Below are positions 21,886 to 30,889 of a stretch of 64,000 bases of DNA, piece after piece. Made by a program: the position numbers and the translations under genes. Position 1 is the stretch's first letter. Every line of letters starts with the position of its first letter. The DNA comes from Burkholderiales bacterium (GTDB lineage Bacteria; Pseudomonadota; Gammaproteobacteria; Burkholderiales; Burkholderiaceae_C): positions 62,001-126,000 of the forward strand of contig CANGHK010000001.1 in assembly GCA_947453625.1 (NCBI GenBank), written 5' to 3'. The notes under the pieces are model-generated. The model did not search any database, was not told where the DNA came from, and saw only the letters and a program-made list of their open reading frames with translations.

Positions 21886-24351
21886 ATGGACCGGACCCCG
21901 CCACCCCGCCTGCACGCCAAACTGGAAAGCGCCGTTCAACGCGTGCGGATGGCTGCGCGCAGCGCCGCCGAGAACACTGTCGACAGCCTGGGGCTGGCCG
22001 CGCTGAGCAACCACAACCTGCTGCAGCGCGACGCGCTGCTGGGCGCCCAGTACGAGCTCAACCGCAAGCTGGCGATCTTTGCACTGACCTTCAACGAGGC
22101 CCTCGACAGCGACGTGGCGCGCCAGTCCGGCACGCCTACGCCCAGCGCCGATCCTACGGTCACGCCCGACAGCCTGGTGGCCAGCTGGGAATCGCTGACC
22201 CTGGTCGACGACCACGAACTCGAGATCCAGATCTCGGCCGACCGCTTCGCGCTCGAGATCTCGCATGCCTGCGAGTGGGAGATCCGCGAACTCGACGCCT
22301 ACATGGGCACGCTGATGGGCCTGGGCGCCGCCGAACACGACCGCAACCCCTTGCGCGCCGAGGTGGTGGGCAGGGCCATGATCCGCGCCATCGAGGCGGT
22401 GTCCGACCGGCCCGAAGTGCGCAAGGTGCTGAGCACCGAGATCGGCCGCTCACTGGCCCAGGCCATGCGCCAGACCTATGGCGAGATGGTGGCCGACATG
22501 CGCCATGCGGGCGTGCGGCCGGCGGGCCTGGCGCTGCGCAACACGCCGTCCCGGGGCCACTCGGTGCACGGCGGCTTGGGCTTGGATCCGACTCAAGGCG
22601 ACACCAGCGCCGGACATGTGACGTCGGCCTACGGCATGCCGCAGGACATGGCTTGCGGCACCGGGCCCGGTCGCAGCGGATTCGGGACCAGCACCCGCGG
22701 TCAAGCCGGCACCGGCCTGGGACGGGTGGACGGCGAGATGATGGCGCTGATCCGCCGCCTGGCCCAGGGTCAGGCGCCCGCCGGCGGCCGCCGGGGCCTG
22801 CACGACTTCGGCGTGGCCGGCACGCACAGCGGCTTCCAGGCCTTTCCCGCGCAGGACGGGGCGGCCTACGGCGGCGCGACCGACGGCCGAGGTGGCGGCG
22901 GTGGCGCCCGCCCGATCGCGCCCAACCTGATCGTGGCCTACCGCGACGAATTGCGCCAGGCGTCCACCGGCACGCTGGACCACATGGTGATCGACGTGAT
23001 CGCCAGCCTGTTCGACCAGATCCTGTCGGACGGCAAGGTGCCGCCCCAGGTGGCGCGCCACATCGCCAGGCTGCAGTTGCCGGTGCTGCGCGCCGCGCTC
23101 GGCGACAACAGCTTCTTTTCGTCGCGGCGCCACCCGGTGCGGCGCTTCATCAACCGCATCGCCTCGCTGGGCACGGCGGTCGACGATTTCGACGGCGACG
23201 AGGGCCGTGCCCTGCTGGCCCGGGTGGCCGACCTGGTGCAGGAGGTGGTGGACGGCGACTTCGAGCAGATCGAGGTCTACGGGCAGAAGCTGCAGGCGCT
23301 CGAAGCCTTCATCGCGACACAAGCCGCTGAGCGGCTGCGCGCGCTGGGCTCGGCCGACCTGCTGCTGGGGCGCAAGGAAGACCTGCTGCGGGTGCAGCAA
23401 CGCTTCGCGCTGGAGCTCGACGGCGCGCTGCAAGGGCTGCCGGTGCCCGGCTACCTGCGCGACTTCCTGTCCACCCAATGGAGCCGGGCCATCGCCAGCG
23501 CGGCCCAGGACGGCAGCGACGACGGCGCCGCGGTCCAGCGGCTGCGCGATGCCGGGCGCGAACTGGTGATGAGCGTTCAGCCCAAGGGCACGCCGGCCGA
23601 CCGGCAGCTCTTTCTGCGCAAACTGCCGCAGTTGATGAAGGACTTGAACGGCGGCCTGGACCGGATAGGCTGCCCTGAACCGGAGCGCAGGGCCTTCTTT
23701 GCCCAGTTGCTGCCGGCGCATGCCGAATCGCTCAAGGGCCAGTCGCTCAGCACGCTAGAGCACAACCTGCTGCTGCGCCGGGTCGACGGCGCGCTCTCCA
23801 CGCCGGTGCCACGCGCGGCCGATGTGCCGGCGCCGGCCTCAAGCCAGGCCGCCGCCACGCTGCAGGCGCTGTCGCCGCAGGCCGTGTTCACGCCGTCCGA
23901 GGCGGCTGCCGTCGGTCTGGTGGAAGAAATCTCGGTCGACTGGGGCGCCCAAGTCGACATCGACCTGGGCGCCGAACCCGAGCTCACGGCCGTCGACATA
24001 GCGATCGTCGGCCTGCCCACGCCGGAGGCTGTGGAACCGAGCGCGGGCAAGTCGCTGGCCGACCATGTGCAGATCGGTTTTGCCTACCGCATGCTGCTCA
24101 AGGGCGACTGGCAGCAGGTGCGGCTGTCACATGTCAGCCCGGGACGCGGCTTCTTCGTCTTCACGCATGGCGCCAAGCAGCGCGCCGCGCTGTCGATGAC
24201 CCACCGCATGCTGGTCAAGCTGTGCGGCGACGGCCGGCTGCGCGCGCTGGAGAACGCCTACCTGCTCGAGCGCGCCACCGCGCGGACACGTCGCCAACTG
24301 GCGCAGATGGCCCGCCCCCACGCCGACGACCTGCTCACGCGACCGGGCTGA
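21886..24351 (+). CDS. DUF1631 family protein
   Basis: This 821-residue soluble protein belongs to the DUF1631 family, found mainly in beta- and gammaproteobacteria. It has no signal peptide or membrane segment. Seen features are DRFALEISHACEWEIRELDAYMG near residue 120, a Gly-rich low-complexity region at about 225-345, HPVRRFINRIASLGTAVDDFDGDEG near 415, and VQIGFAYRMLLKGDWQQVRLSHVSPGRGFFVFTH near 725, which resembles a PilZ-like C-terminal fold. The function is unknown. Its 3' end overlaps the convergent pdxA by 17 bases. Confidence 0.8.
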   Translation: MDRTPPPRLHAKLESAVQRVRMAARSAAENTVDSLGLAALSNHNLLQRDALLGAQYELNRKLAIFALTFNEALDSDVARQSGTPTPSADPTVTPDSLVASWESLTLVDDHELEIQISADRFALEISHACEWEIRELDAYMGTLMGLGAAEHDRNPLRAEVVGRAMIRAIEAVSDRPEVRKVLSTEIGRSLAQAMRQTYGEMVADMRHAGVRPAGLALRNTPSRGHSVHGGLGLDPTQGDTSAGHVTSAYGMPQDMACGTGPGRSGFGTSTRGQAGTGLGRVDGEMMALIRRLAQGQAPAGGRRGLHDFGVAGTHSGFQAFPAQDGAAYGGATDGRGGGGGARPIAPNLIVAYRDELRQASTGTLDHMVIDVIASLFDQILSDGKVPPQVARHIARLQLPVLRAALGDNSFFSSRRHPVRRFINRIASLGTAVDDFDGDEGRALLARVADLVQEVVDGDFEQIEVYGQKLQALEAFIATQAAERLRALGSADLLLGRKEDLLRVQQRFALELDGALQGLPVPGYLRDFLSTQWSRAIASAAQDGSDDGAAVQRLRDAGRELVMSVQPKGTPADRQLFLRKLPQLMKDLNGGLDRIGCPEPERRAFFAQLLPAHAESLKGQSLSTLEHNLLLRRVDGALSTPVPRAADVPAPASSQAAATLQALSPQAVFTPSEAAAVGLVEEISVDWGAQVDIDLGAEPELTAVDIAIVGLPTPEAVEPSAGKSLADHVQIGFAYRMLLKGDWQQVRLSHVSPGRGFFVFTHGAKQRAALSMTHRMLVKLCGDGRLRALENAYLLERATARTRRQLAQMARPHADDLLTRPG

Positions 24352-25411
24352 GACCGGCGCTTGGCGGCGCCGGCATGACGCCGTCCAAGCGGCGCGCCAT
24401 GCGGATCGCCGCGATCAGGCTGCTGGCATCGGCGCGGCCGCTGCCCGCGATGTCGAACGCGGTGCCGTGATCCGGGCTGGTGCGCACGAAGGGCAGGCCG
24501 AGCGTGACATTGACGCCCTGCTCCACCCCCAGGTATTTGACCGGAATCAGGCCGTGGTCGTGGGTCATCGCCACCACGGCGTCGAACTCGCCCGGATGAC
24601 CCGGCGCGTTGCGGGCCCGCATGAACACCGTGTCGGGGGCGAACGGGCCGCGCGCGTCTATGCCCTCGGCCCGCGCCGCGGCCACTGCCGGCGCGATGAA
24701 GGCGATCTCCTCGTCGCCGAACAAACCGCCCTCGCCGGCATGCGGATTCAGGCCCGCCACCGCAATCCGCGGCACGGACTGGCCCCAGGCCGCGGCACTG
24801 CGGTGGGCGATGCGCAGGGTCTGCAGCACGGCGTCGAAATCGAGCATCTCGATCGCTCGGCGCAAGGCCACGTGGATGGTGACCAGCACCACCCGCAACT
24901 CGTCGTTGGCCAGCATCATGCGCACCGGAGCGCCGCCGGCCGCCGCCTGCAGCATCTCGGTATGGCCGGGGAAGGGCACGCCCGCCGCCGCCAGCGCCTC
25001 TTTGTGGATGGGCGCGGTGACCAGTGCCGCCACCTCACCGCGCAGCGCCAGCGCCGCCGCCGCCGCAATGCACAGCGCCGCGGCACGGCCGGCTTCCGCC
25101 CGCACCTGGCCCATGGGCAGGCCAGCCAAGCCAGGCGGCAGGCCGGGCGGCTGCCAGACCAGCAGGCAGTCCGGCGGCGCGGTCAGCGCGTCGCCGGGCG
25201 TGTCGAGAAGCGCCACCGGCAGCAGCAGCCCGCACTGCGCCACGGCGCGCCGCATCACCGCCACGTCACCCACCACCAGCGCCGGCCCGGTGGCGCTGGC
25301 CGCAACCGCGCGGGCCAGGGTCTCGGGGCCGATGCCGCAGGGGTCGCCCATCGTCAGTGCGAGCAGGCGTGGGGCTGAATCGGTGGGGGTCGCGCGGTTT
25401 TGGGTCGTCAT
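24335..25411 (-). CDS. pdxA: 4-Hydroxythreonine-4-phosphate dehydrogenase PdxA
   Basis: This 358-residue NAD-dependent enzyme of the DXP-dependent pyridoxal phosphate pathway has the opening LLALTMGDPCGIGPE, metal-binding GHTEML, VALRRAIEMLD, NPHAGEGGLFGDEE and the C-terminal TSPDHGTAFDIAGSG with a third metal His. The start ATG at 25411 overlaps the stop of the NIF3-family gene by four bases, so the two are probably cotranslated. Its last 17 bases are shared with the end of the DUF1631 gene on the other strand. Confidence 0.95.
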   Translation of the reverse strand: MTTQNRATPTDSAPRLLALTMGDPCGIGPETLARAVAASATGPALVVGDVAVMRRAVAQCGLLLPVALLDTPGDALTAPPDCLLVWQPPGLPPGLAGLPMGQVRAEAGRAAALCIAAAAALALRGEVAALVTAPIHKEALAAAGVPFPGHTEMLQAAAGGAPVRMMLANDELRVVLVTIHVALRRAIEMLDFDAVLQTLRIAHRSAAAWGQSVPRIAVAGLNPHAGEGGLFGDEEIAFIAPAVAAARAEGIDARGPFAPDTVFMRARNAPGHPGEFDAVVAMTHDHGLIPVKYLGVEQGVNVTLGLPFVRTSPDHGTAFDIAGSGRADASSLIAAIRMARRLDGVMPAPPSAGLSPVA

Positions 25412-26163
25412 GCCGGGTTGTCGATCTCTATGAAGCGGTGCTGCAGGCCGAACTGCATGGCCAGGTGCGCGCCGAGCGCGGGCGCACCGTAGCGCTCGGT
25501 GGCATGGTGGCCGCAGGCCAGGAAGGCGACGCCGGTCTCGCGGGCGATATGGGCTTGCGGCTCGGAGATCTCGCCGGTGATGAAGGCGTCGGCACCGGCC
25601 GCGATCGCGGCCTCGAAATAGCCTTGCGCCCCGCCGCTGCACCAGGCCACCCGGCGCAGCGGCCGGCCGTCGCCCGGCAACAGCAGCGGCGCCCGGCCCA
25701 GCGCCAACGCGACCCGGGCCGCCAGCGCGGCGGCATCTGCCGGGCCGGCCGCCCCTGCCGCGGCTATGAAACCCAGGTCCTGTTCGCCGAAGCGGGCATC
25801 GGCCAGCAGCCCCAGACGCTGTCCGAGCTGGGCGTTGTTGCCCAGTTCGGCGTGGGCGTCGAGCGGCAGGTGGTAGGCGTAGAGGCTGATGTCGTGGGCC
25901 AGCAGCAGCGCCAGGCGCTGGCGCAGCCAGCCGGTGACGCGCCCGTCCTGGCCGCGCCAGAACAGACCGTGGTGGACCAGGATCGCGTCGGCGCCGTGGG
26001 CCACCGCTGCCTCGATCAGCGCCAGGCTGGCCGTGACACCCGAAACCAGGCGGCCCACCTCGGCGCGGCCCTCGACCTGCAGACCGTTCGGCCCATAATC
26101 CTTGAACCGTTCCGGCGTCAGCAACGCCGCCAGGTGCGATTCGATCTCCCCGCGCTGGGCCAT
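25408..26163 (-). CDS. NIF3-like dinuclear-metal protein (YbgI/GTP cyclohydrolase type 2-like)
   Basis: This 251-residue NIF3 family protein shows the metal-binding features ILVHHGLFW (paired His), LYAYHLPLDAH and, near the C-terminus, ACGHHATERYG followed by GAHLA. The family forms hexameric rings with a two-metal centre. Its reaction is uncertain, and the GTP cyclohydrolase label in databases is not proven for this subgroup. The start at 26163 (MAQRGEIESHL) was chosen by family length. It is divergent from the DegP-type gene with only 28 bases between starts. Confidence 0.9.
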   Translation of the reverse strand: MAQRGEIESHLAALLTPERFKDYGPNGLQVEGRAEVGRLVSGVTASLALIEAAVAHGADAILVHHGLFWRGQDGRVTGWLRQRLALLLAHDISLYAYHLPLDAHAELGNNAQLGQRLGLLADARFGEQDLGFIAAAGAAGPADAAALAARVALALGRAPLLLPGDGRPLRRVAWCSGGAQGYFEAAIAAGADAFITGEISEPQAHIARETGVAFLACGHHATERYGAPALGAHLAMQFGLQHRFIEIDNPA

Positions 26164-26191
26164 CTTGCCCGCCTTTCCCGAAACGTCCCCG

Positions 26192-27367
26192 ATGCGAAGA
26201 CTCTGGCTGATTTTCTCCCAGGCGGCCACCGTGGCCCTGGCCTGCCTCTTCGTGGTCGCCACGCTCAAGCCGCAGTGGCTGACGCGCGAGGGCCAGCCAC
26301 TGGGCGCGCTGATGACCCAGGTGGTGTCGCTGCGCACCGCCGCGCCGGCGCACGGCTGGGCGCCGGGCGCCGGCGCGGCGGGCGGCTTGGGCAGCTTGGC
26401 TGACGCCGCCAGCCTGGCGGCGCCCGCTGTCGTCAGCGTGACCACCAGCCGGGCACGCCTCCGCAACCCGCACGCCGACGACCCGTCGCTGGCCCCCTTC
26501 TTCGGCGACCGCGAGTCGACACAGGTCGGCATGGGCTCGGGCGTGATCGTCTCGCCCGAAGGCATTCTGTTGACCAACAACCATGTGATCGAGCTGGCAG
26601 ACGAGATCGACGTGCGCCTGTCCGACGGCCGCGAGTTGCGGGCCCAGGTGGTGGGCACCGACCCCGAGACCGACCTGGCCGTGCTGAAGATCGCGCTCGA
26701 CCACCTGCCGGCGATCACGCTGGGCCGGCCGCAGGACTTGCGCGTGGGCGACACGCTGCTGGCCATCGGCAATCCGTTCAACGTCGGCCAGACCGTGACC
26801 GCCGGCATCGTCAGCGCGCTCGGCCGCAACGGGCTGCAGCTGTCCACCTTCGAGAGCTTCATCCAGACCGATGCCGCGATCAATCCGGGCAACTCGGGCG
26901 GCGCGCTGGTCAATTCACGTGGCCAGTTGGTGGGCATCAACACCGCGATCTACTCGCGCAACGGCGGCAGCAACGGCATAGGCTTTGCGATCCCGACCGA
27001 CGTAGCTCAGCGGGTGATGGAAGGCCTGCTGCGCGACGGCGTCGTGCGGCGCGGCTGGATAGGCGTCGAGCCGCGCGAGCTGACGTCCGATTTCATCGAG
27101 AACTTCAAGCTGCCGATCAAGCAGGGCGTGCTGATCACTGGCGTACTGCAGGACGGACCGGCCAGCAAGGGCGGGCTCAAGCCCGGCGACGTGGTGGTGG
27201 CCGTGGCCGGCCAGCCGGTGGCCAGCGTGGCGCAATTGCTCAACAGCGTGGCGGCGTTGGCGCCTGGCCAGCCCGCCAAGGTGGGCATACAGCGCGGCGC
27301 CAAGACCCTGGAGCTGACGCTGGACGTGATCCAGCGCAAACCGCAGCCGGCGCGGCCGGCACGCTGA
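26192..27367 (+). CDS. DegP/DegQ/AlgW-type periplasmic serine protease
   Basis: This 391-residue trypsin-like protease with one PDZ domain has an N-terminal signal-anchor (WLIFSQAATVALACLFVVATL). The catalytic triad is seen as His in LLTNNHVIE, Asp in DPETDLAVLKI and Ser in NPGNSGGALVN. The PDZ core carries RRGWIGVEPREL and GPASKGGLKPGDVVVAV. With one PDZ and a membrane anchor it resembles DegS or AlgW, sensors of envelope stress, more than two-PDZ DegP. In relatives it sits next to tatABC and petABC, as it does here. Confidence 0.93.
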   Translation: MRRLWLIFSQAATVALACLFVVATLKPQWLTREGQPLGALMTQVVSLRTAAPAHGWAPGAGAAGGLGSLADAASLAAPAVVSVTTSRARLRNPHADDPSLAPFFGDRESTQVGMGSGVIVSPEGILLTNNHVIELADEIDVRLSDGRELRAQVVGTDPETDLAVLKIALDHLPAITLGRPQDLRVGDTLLAIGNPFNVGQTVTAGIVSALGRNGLQLSTFESFIQTDAAINPGNSGGALVNSRGQLVGINTAIYSRNGGSNGIGFAIPTDVAQRVMEGLLRDGVVRRGWIGVEPRELTSDFIENFKLPIKQGVLITGVLQDGPASKGGLKPGDVVVAVAGQPVASVAQLLNSVAALAPGQPAKVGIQRGAKTLELTLDVIQRKPQPARPAR

Positions 27368-27401
27368 CTGCTGGAATACCGCAGCCCGAGGGTGGCGGCG
27401 C

Positions 27402-28184
27402 TCAGGATTCGGCGCTCTTGGCCTCGGCGTCGGGCGCCTGCGTGTGCTTGATGAAAATCTGCGCCGCCCAGATGCCGACTTCGTAGAGCAGGCACATCGG
27501 AATCGCCAGCGAGAGCTGCGACACCACGTCTGGCGGGGTGATGATCGCCGCCACGATGAAGGCCACGACGACGAAGTAGCCGCGCCACTCCTTCAACTTG
27601 GCCACCGTGACCAGGCCCATGCGCGCCAGCACCACCACCGCCACTGGCACCTCGAAGGTGGCGCCGAAGGCGATGAACATCGTCAACACGAAGCTCAGAT
27701 AAGCCTCGATGTCGGGGGCGGCCGTGATGCTCTTGGGCGCAAAGCCCTGGATGAACTTGAAAACTTGGCCAAAGACGAAGAAGTAGCAAAAAGCCACCCC
27801 GCTGATGAACAGCAGCGTGCTCGACACGACCAGCGGCAGCACCAGTTTCTTCTCGTGGCTGTACAGCCCCGGCGCCACGAAGGCCCATAACTGGTAGAGC
27901 ACGATCGGCAGTGCGACCAGGAACGCCGCCATCAGCGTGATCTTGAGCGGTACGATGAAGGGCGAGATCACGTTGGTGGCGATCAGCGTCGTGCCCTTGG
28001 GCAGGTGCGCCACCAGCGGTGCGGCCAGCAGGTCGTAGAGCCCGGCCGGACCCGGCCACAGGCAGAGCGCGCCGAACACCACCGCGATCGCGATCAAGGC
28101 CCGCACCAGGCGGTCGCGCAACTCGATCAGGTGGGATACGAAGGGTTGCTCGGTGCCTTCGAGTTCGTCTTTGGATTCGGACAT
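27402..28184 (-). CDS. tatC: Twin-arginine translocase subunit TatC
   Basis: This 260-residue polytopic receptor for twin-arginine signal peptides has six hydrophobic segments. Diagnostic residues are SHLIELRDRLVRALIA at the N-terminus, the EKKLVLPLVVSS loop, and FVLTMFIAFGATFEVPV with the key Glu. It recognises the SRRxFLK-type motif and recruits TatA. It is the last gene of tatABC and lies eight bases from tatB. The Rieske protein nearby is a likely client. Confidence 0.97.
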   Translation of the reverse strand: MSESKDELEGTEQPFVSHLIELRDRLVRALIAIAVVFGALCLWPGPAGLYDLLAAPLVAHLPKGTTLIATNVISPFIVPLKITLMAAFLVALPIVLYQLWAFVAPGLYSHEKKLVLPLVVSSTLLFISGVAFCYFFVFGQVFKFIQGFAPKSITAAPDIEAYLSFVLTMFIAFGATFEVPVAVVVLARMGLVTVAKLKEWRGYFVVVAFIVAAIITPPDVVSQLSLAIPMCLLYEVGIWAAQIFIKHTQAPDAEAKSAES

Positions 28185-28192
28185 TCAGGGGT

Positions 28193-28684
28193 TCAAGGTT
28201 TCGATGCGCTGGCAGGCCGGAAGCGCGCCACCCGCGCCGCACCCGACTGCACATGGCCGCGCACGCCGGCGCGCTGCTTGTACCAGCGCGGCATCGCGCT
28301 GCGCTTGGCGCGCCAGCGCTTGTTGGGCCGCTTGTACTGAGGCGGCGGGGGCTCCCAGACCGGGCTGGAGGCGGCGTCGCTGCCCGTCAAGGCGCCGGTG
28401 AGGTCGCTCATCTGGCTGCCGAAGGCCTGGCTGGCGTCGTTGACCTCGCGCGAAACGGTCTGCTCGACGTCGCGCGCGGCGGTCTCGAACTGCGCCTTCA
28501 CCTTCTGCAGTTCTTCCAGCTCGATCGAGCGGCTGACTTCGGCCTTGACGTCGGCCACATAGCGCCTGGCCTTGCCCATCAGCGTGCCCACGGTGCGGGC
28601 CACGCGCGGCAGCTTCTCGGGGCCGATGACGATCAGCGCCACGGCGCCGATCAACGCAATCTTGTCGAATCCGAAATCGATCAT
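28193..28684 (-). CDS. tatB: Twin-arginine translocase subunit TatB
   Basis: This 163-residue protein has the TatB signature: a short N-terminal membrane helix with [26 protein letters not shown], an amphipathic helix ([24 protein letters not shown]) and a long variable tail. The tail here is basic and rich in Trp/Arg ([20 protein letters not shown]), as in betaproteobacterial TatB. It works with TatC in signal-peptide recognition. It is located between tatA and tatC. Confidence 0.95.
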   Translation of the reverse strand: MIDFGFDKIALIGAVALIVIGPEKLPRVARTVGTLMGKARRYVADVKAEVSRSIELEELQKVKAQFETAARDVEQTVSREVNDASQAFGSQMSDLTGALTGSDAASSPVWEPPPPQYKRPNKRWRAKRSAMPRWYKQRAGVRGHVQSGAARVARFRPASASKP

Positions 28685-28723
28685 GCGCGGCGCCCAGCCT
28701 CGGCCAACCCGCGCGAGCCCGAC

Positions 28724-28969
28724 TCAGGACTTGGTCTTGGCTTCGACATCGACCGTATTCGCGTCGGCCATCTTGCTGGCGCTGACTTGCTGCGCGGTGG
28801 CTGCCGGCGCGGCGGCATCGACCGATCCGGTGCCGTCCCTGACACCGTCCTTGAAGCCCTTGACCGCCGAGCCGAGATCGGCGCCGACATTCTTGAGCTT
28901 CTTGGTGCCGAAGATCAGCACCACCACGACCAGCACGATCAGCCAGTGCCAGATGCTGAATGTTCCCAT
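28724..28969 (-). CDS. tatA: Twin-arginine translocase subunit TatA
   Basis: This 81-residue pore-forming subunit starts with [20 protein letters not shown], then [22 protein letters not shown], the standard TatA helix-hinge-amphipathic pattern. The C-terminal tail is Ala/Lys-rich and low complexity. It oligomerises to conduct folded proteins. It is the first gene of tatABC. The 136-base gap upstream to the HIT gene shows no extra gene. Confidence 0.97.
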   Translation of the reverse strand: MGTFSIWHWLIVLVVVVLIFGTKKLKNVGADLGSAVKGFKDGVRDGTGSVDAAAPAATAQQVSASKMADANTVDVEAKTKS

Positions 28970-29105
28970 GTTGAACTCCTGAAGGCCAGAGGCCTGAAAA
29001 CGTTGAAGACTGATTCTAGGTCAGCCCCCCTACGCCAGCGCGGCGCTGGGGTTTGGCAGCGGGCGTCTGCCCGCAGAGTGGCCGGCAGATCCTTGTGCTG
29101 CAACC

Positions 29106-29453
29106 TCAGCCCTTGAGCCAGGGTCGCGGGCCGCCCATCACATGCAGGTGCAGGTGCTTGACCTCTTGCCGGCCGTCGTGGCCGGTGTTGATCACATGGC
29201 GGTAACCGTTGGTCACGCCCAGGTCGAGCATCAATTGGGGGCTGATCGCCATCATCTTGCCCAGCAGCGCCTGGTGCTCGGCCGTCACGTCGACCATGCT
29301 GGCGATATGCGTCTTGGGCACGATCAGGATGTGCACCGGCGCCCAGGGCGCGATGTCGTGGAAGGCGATCACCTCGTCGTCCTCGTAGACCTTGCGGGAC
29401 GGGATCTGGCCGGCGGCGATCTTGCAGAACAGGCAGTTGGGGTCGGTGTGCAT
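29106..29453 (-). CDS. HIT family nucleotide phosphoramidase (HinT-like)
   Basis: This 115-residue histidine-triad protein has NCLFCKIAAGQIPSRKVYEDD at the N-terminus, including a zinc-type CxxC, and the catalytic triad in HLHLHVMGG near the end. The family hydrolyses AMP-lysine and other nucleoside phosphoramidates. The DNA after the stop has no gene. It sits between hisE and tatA on the same strand, the usual arrangement in Burkholderiales. Confidence 0.95.
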   Translation of the reverse strand: MHTDPNCLFCKIAAGQIPSRKVYEDDEVIAFHDIAPWAPVHILIVPKTHIASMVDVTAEHQALLGKMMAISPQLMLDLGVTNGYRHVINTGHDGRQEVKHLHLHVMGGPRPWLKG

Positions 29454-29554
29454 GGCGGGAAAGTACGAAAGGGGGAAGGGTTGAAGTGGAAACGGGAGCG
29501 TCAGCCCAGCTCGCCGGACAGCACCAAGCCGGTTTGCTGCGCAATCGTCATCGC

Positions 29555-29959
29555 TCAGCCTCGCGGGTCAGGCGGCGCCAGCGGCCGCTGGGCGAATTCC
29601 TGCAGGCCAGACAAGCCCTCGCGCCTGGCCAGTTCAGCCAGCACGTCGGCCGGGCGCAGGCCGAACTGGGCCAGCACGATCATCGAGTGGAACCACAGGT
29701 CGGCCACCTCGTAGACGACCTTCTCGGGCACACCGTCCTTGGCCGCCATCACGGTCTCGGTGGCTTCCTCGCCCACCTTCTTGAGCATCGCGTCGACCCC
29801 CTTGGCGAACAGCCGGGCGACATAGCTCTGGCCGGGGTCGCCGCCGTTGGCGGGCTTGCGCGACTCGATCACGTCGGCCAGGCGCGCCAGGAAATCCTGC
29901 GCCAGCGCCGGCTGGCCGGGCTCACCTGGCGATGCGGGGAGGGGGTCGGGCAAGGTCAT
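29555..29959 (-). CDS. hisE: Phosphoribosyl-ATP diphosphatase HisE
   Basis: This 134-residue MazG-like enzyme performs the second step of histidine synthesis, removing pyrophosphate from phosphoribosyl-ATP. The acidic helices are visible as [31 protein letters not shown] and [16 protein letters not shown], with the E-E-x-x-E and E-x-x-D metal ligands. It overlaps hisI by four bases, giving translational coupling. The 101 bases before the HIT gene are non-coding. Confidence 0.95.
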   Translation of the reverse strand: MTLPDPLPASPGEPGQPALAQDFLARLADVIESRKPANGGDPGQSYVARLFAKGVDAMLKKVGEEATETVMAAKDGVPEKVVYEVADLWFHSMIVLAQFGLRPADVLAELARREGLSGLQEFAQRPLAPPDPRG

Positions 29960-30360
29960 TTGCGGTAGATGCGTTCGGGATCTTCGAGCACCGGCTCGAC
30001 GCTGAGCCAGTTGGCGCCCTCGGCGCCGGTTTCAAGCTTGCGGAAGAAGCAGCTGTGCCGGCCGGTGTGGCAGGCGATGCCGGGGTCGTGGCCCAGTTGC
30101 GTGACCTTCAGCAGCAGCACGTCGGCGTCGCAGTCGACCCGGATCTCGTGCACCTGCTGGAAGTGCCCGCTTTCCTCGCCCTTGTGCCACAGCCGCTGGC
30201 GCGACCGGCTCCAGTACACCGCCTGGCCGCGCTCGAGGGTGAGCGCCAGCGACTCCCGGTTCATGAAGGCGAACATCAGCACGTCGCCGCTGCCGGCCTC
30301 CTGCGCGATCACCGGCACCAGGCCGTCGCGGTCCCATGTCACATCGTCTAGCCAGCTCAT
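29956..30360 (-). CDS. hisI: Phosphoribosyl-AMP cyclohydrolase HisI
   Basis: This 134-residue zinc enzyme opens the purine ring of phosphoribosyl-AMP. It shows the family motifs [33 protein letters not shown] and the metal ligands in [10 protein letters not shown] and [10 protein letters not shown]. The ATG at 30360 (MSWLDDVTW) gives the normal length. In relatives hisF and the rest of the his operon lie upstream; here a Nudix gene is found instead, so the his cluster is split. Confidence 0.96.
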   Translation of the reverse strand: MSWLDDVTWDRDGLVPVIAQEAGSGDVLMFAFMNRESLALTLERGQAVYWSRSRQRLWHKGEESGHFQQVHEIRVDCDADVLLLKVTQLGHDPGIACHTGRHSCFFRKLETGAEGANWLSVEPVLEDPERIYRK

Positions 30361-30409
30361 GGACGCAGTGTACCCAGCGGGTCCGGCAACGCCGGGCGAG
30401 GCCCGCCTG

Positions 30410-30889
30410 TCAGCCGTGCAGCGCGCCGGCATGGCCGCGCTCGGCGGCAAACCACTGCAGCACGGGCACGGTGCCGGGCAGCACAGGCGCCAGCGTCACC
30501 GGCAGCGTGGCCCAGGCCATCTGCTGCTGCTCGCGCATCTCGAACTCGCCGATCCAGTCGAACACCTTGCAAAAATGCAGCCGCACCCGGGCATGCGGGT
30601 AGTCGAACACCGCCTGCTGCCAGGGGTGGACCGCGCCTATGGTGATGCCGAGTTCCTCGTGCAGCTCGCGCCGCAAGGCCTGGTCCAGCGTCTCGCCGGG
30701 CTCGAACTTGCCGCCCGGGAACTCCCAGTAGCCGGCGTAGACCTTGCCTTCGGGCCGGCTGGTGAGCAGGAAGCGCCCTTCCCGGCCCTGGGCATCGCGC
30801 TCGATCAGCACCCCCACCGCGACGTCGACCGGCGCCCGCTCGGGGCGCGCCACCCCGTCCACCGAGGTGACCCCGGACGCCTCAGACAT
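30410..30889 (-). CDS. Nudix hydrolase (MutT-like)
   Basis: This 159-residue Nudix protein has a complete box, [20 protein letters not shown] followed by LGI, matching Gx5Ex7REUxEExGU. Flanking sequence ([20 protein letters not shown]) is typical of MutT, which removes 8-oxo-dGTP. The ATG at 30889 overlaps the upstream DUF815 gene by eight bases, so the two are cotranscribed. In relatives this pair follows argJ; here it adjoins hisI. A longer open frame upstream lies inside the neighbouring gene and was rejected. Confidence 0.92.
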   Translation of the reverse strand: MSEASGVTSVDGVARPERAPVDVAVGVLIERDAQGREGRFLLTSRPEGKVYAGYWEFPGGKFEPGETLDQALRRELHEELGITIGAVHPWQQAVFDYPHARVRLHFCKVFDWIGEFEMREQQQMAWATLPVTLAPVLPGTVPVLQWFAAERGHAGALHG

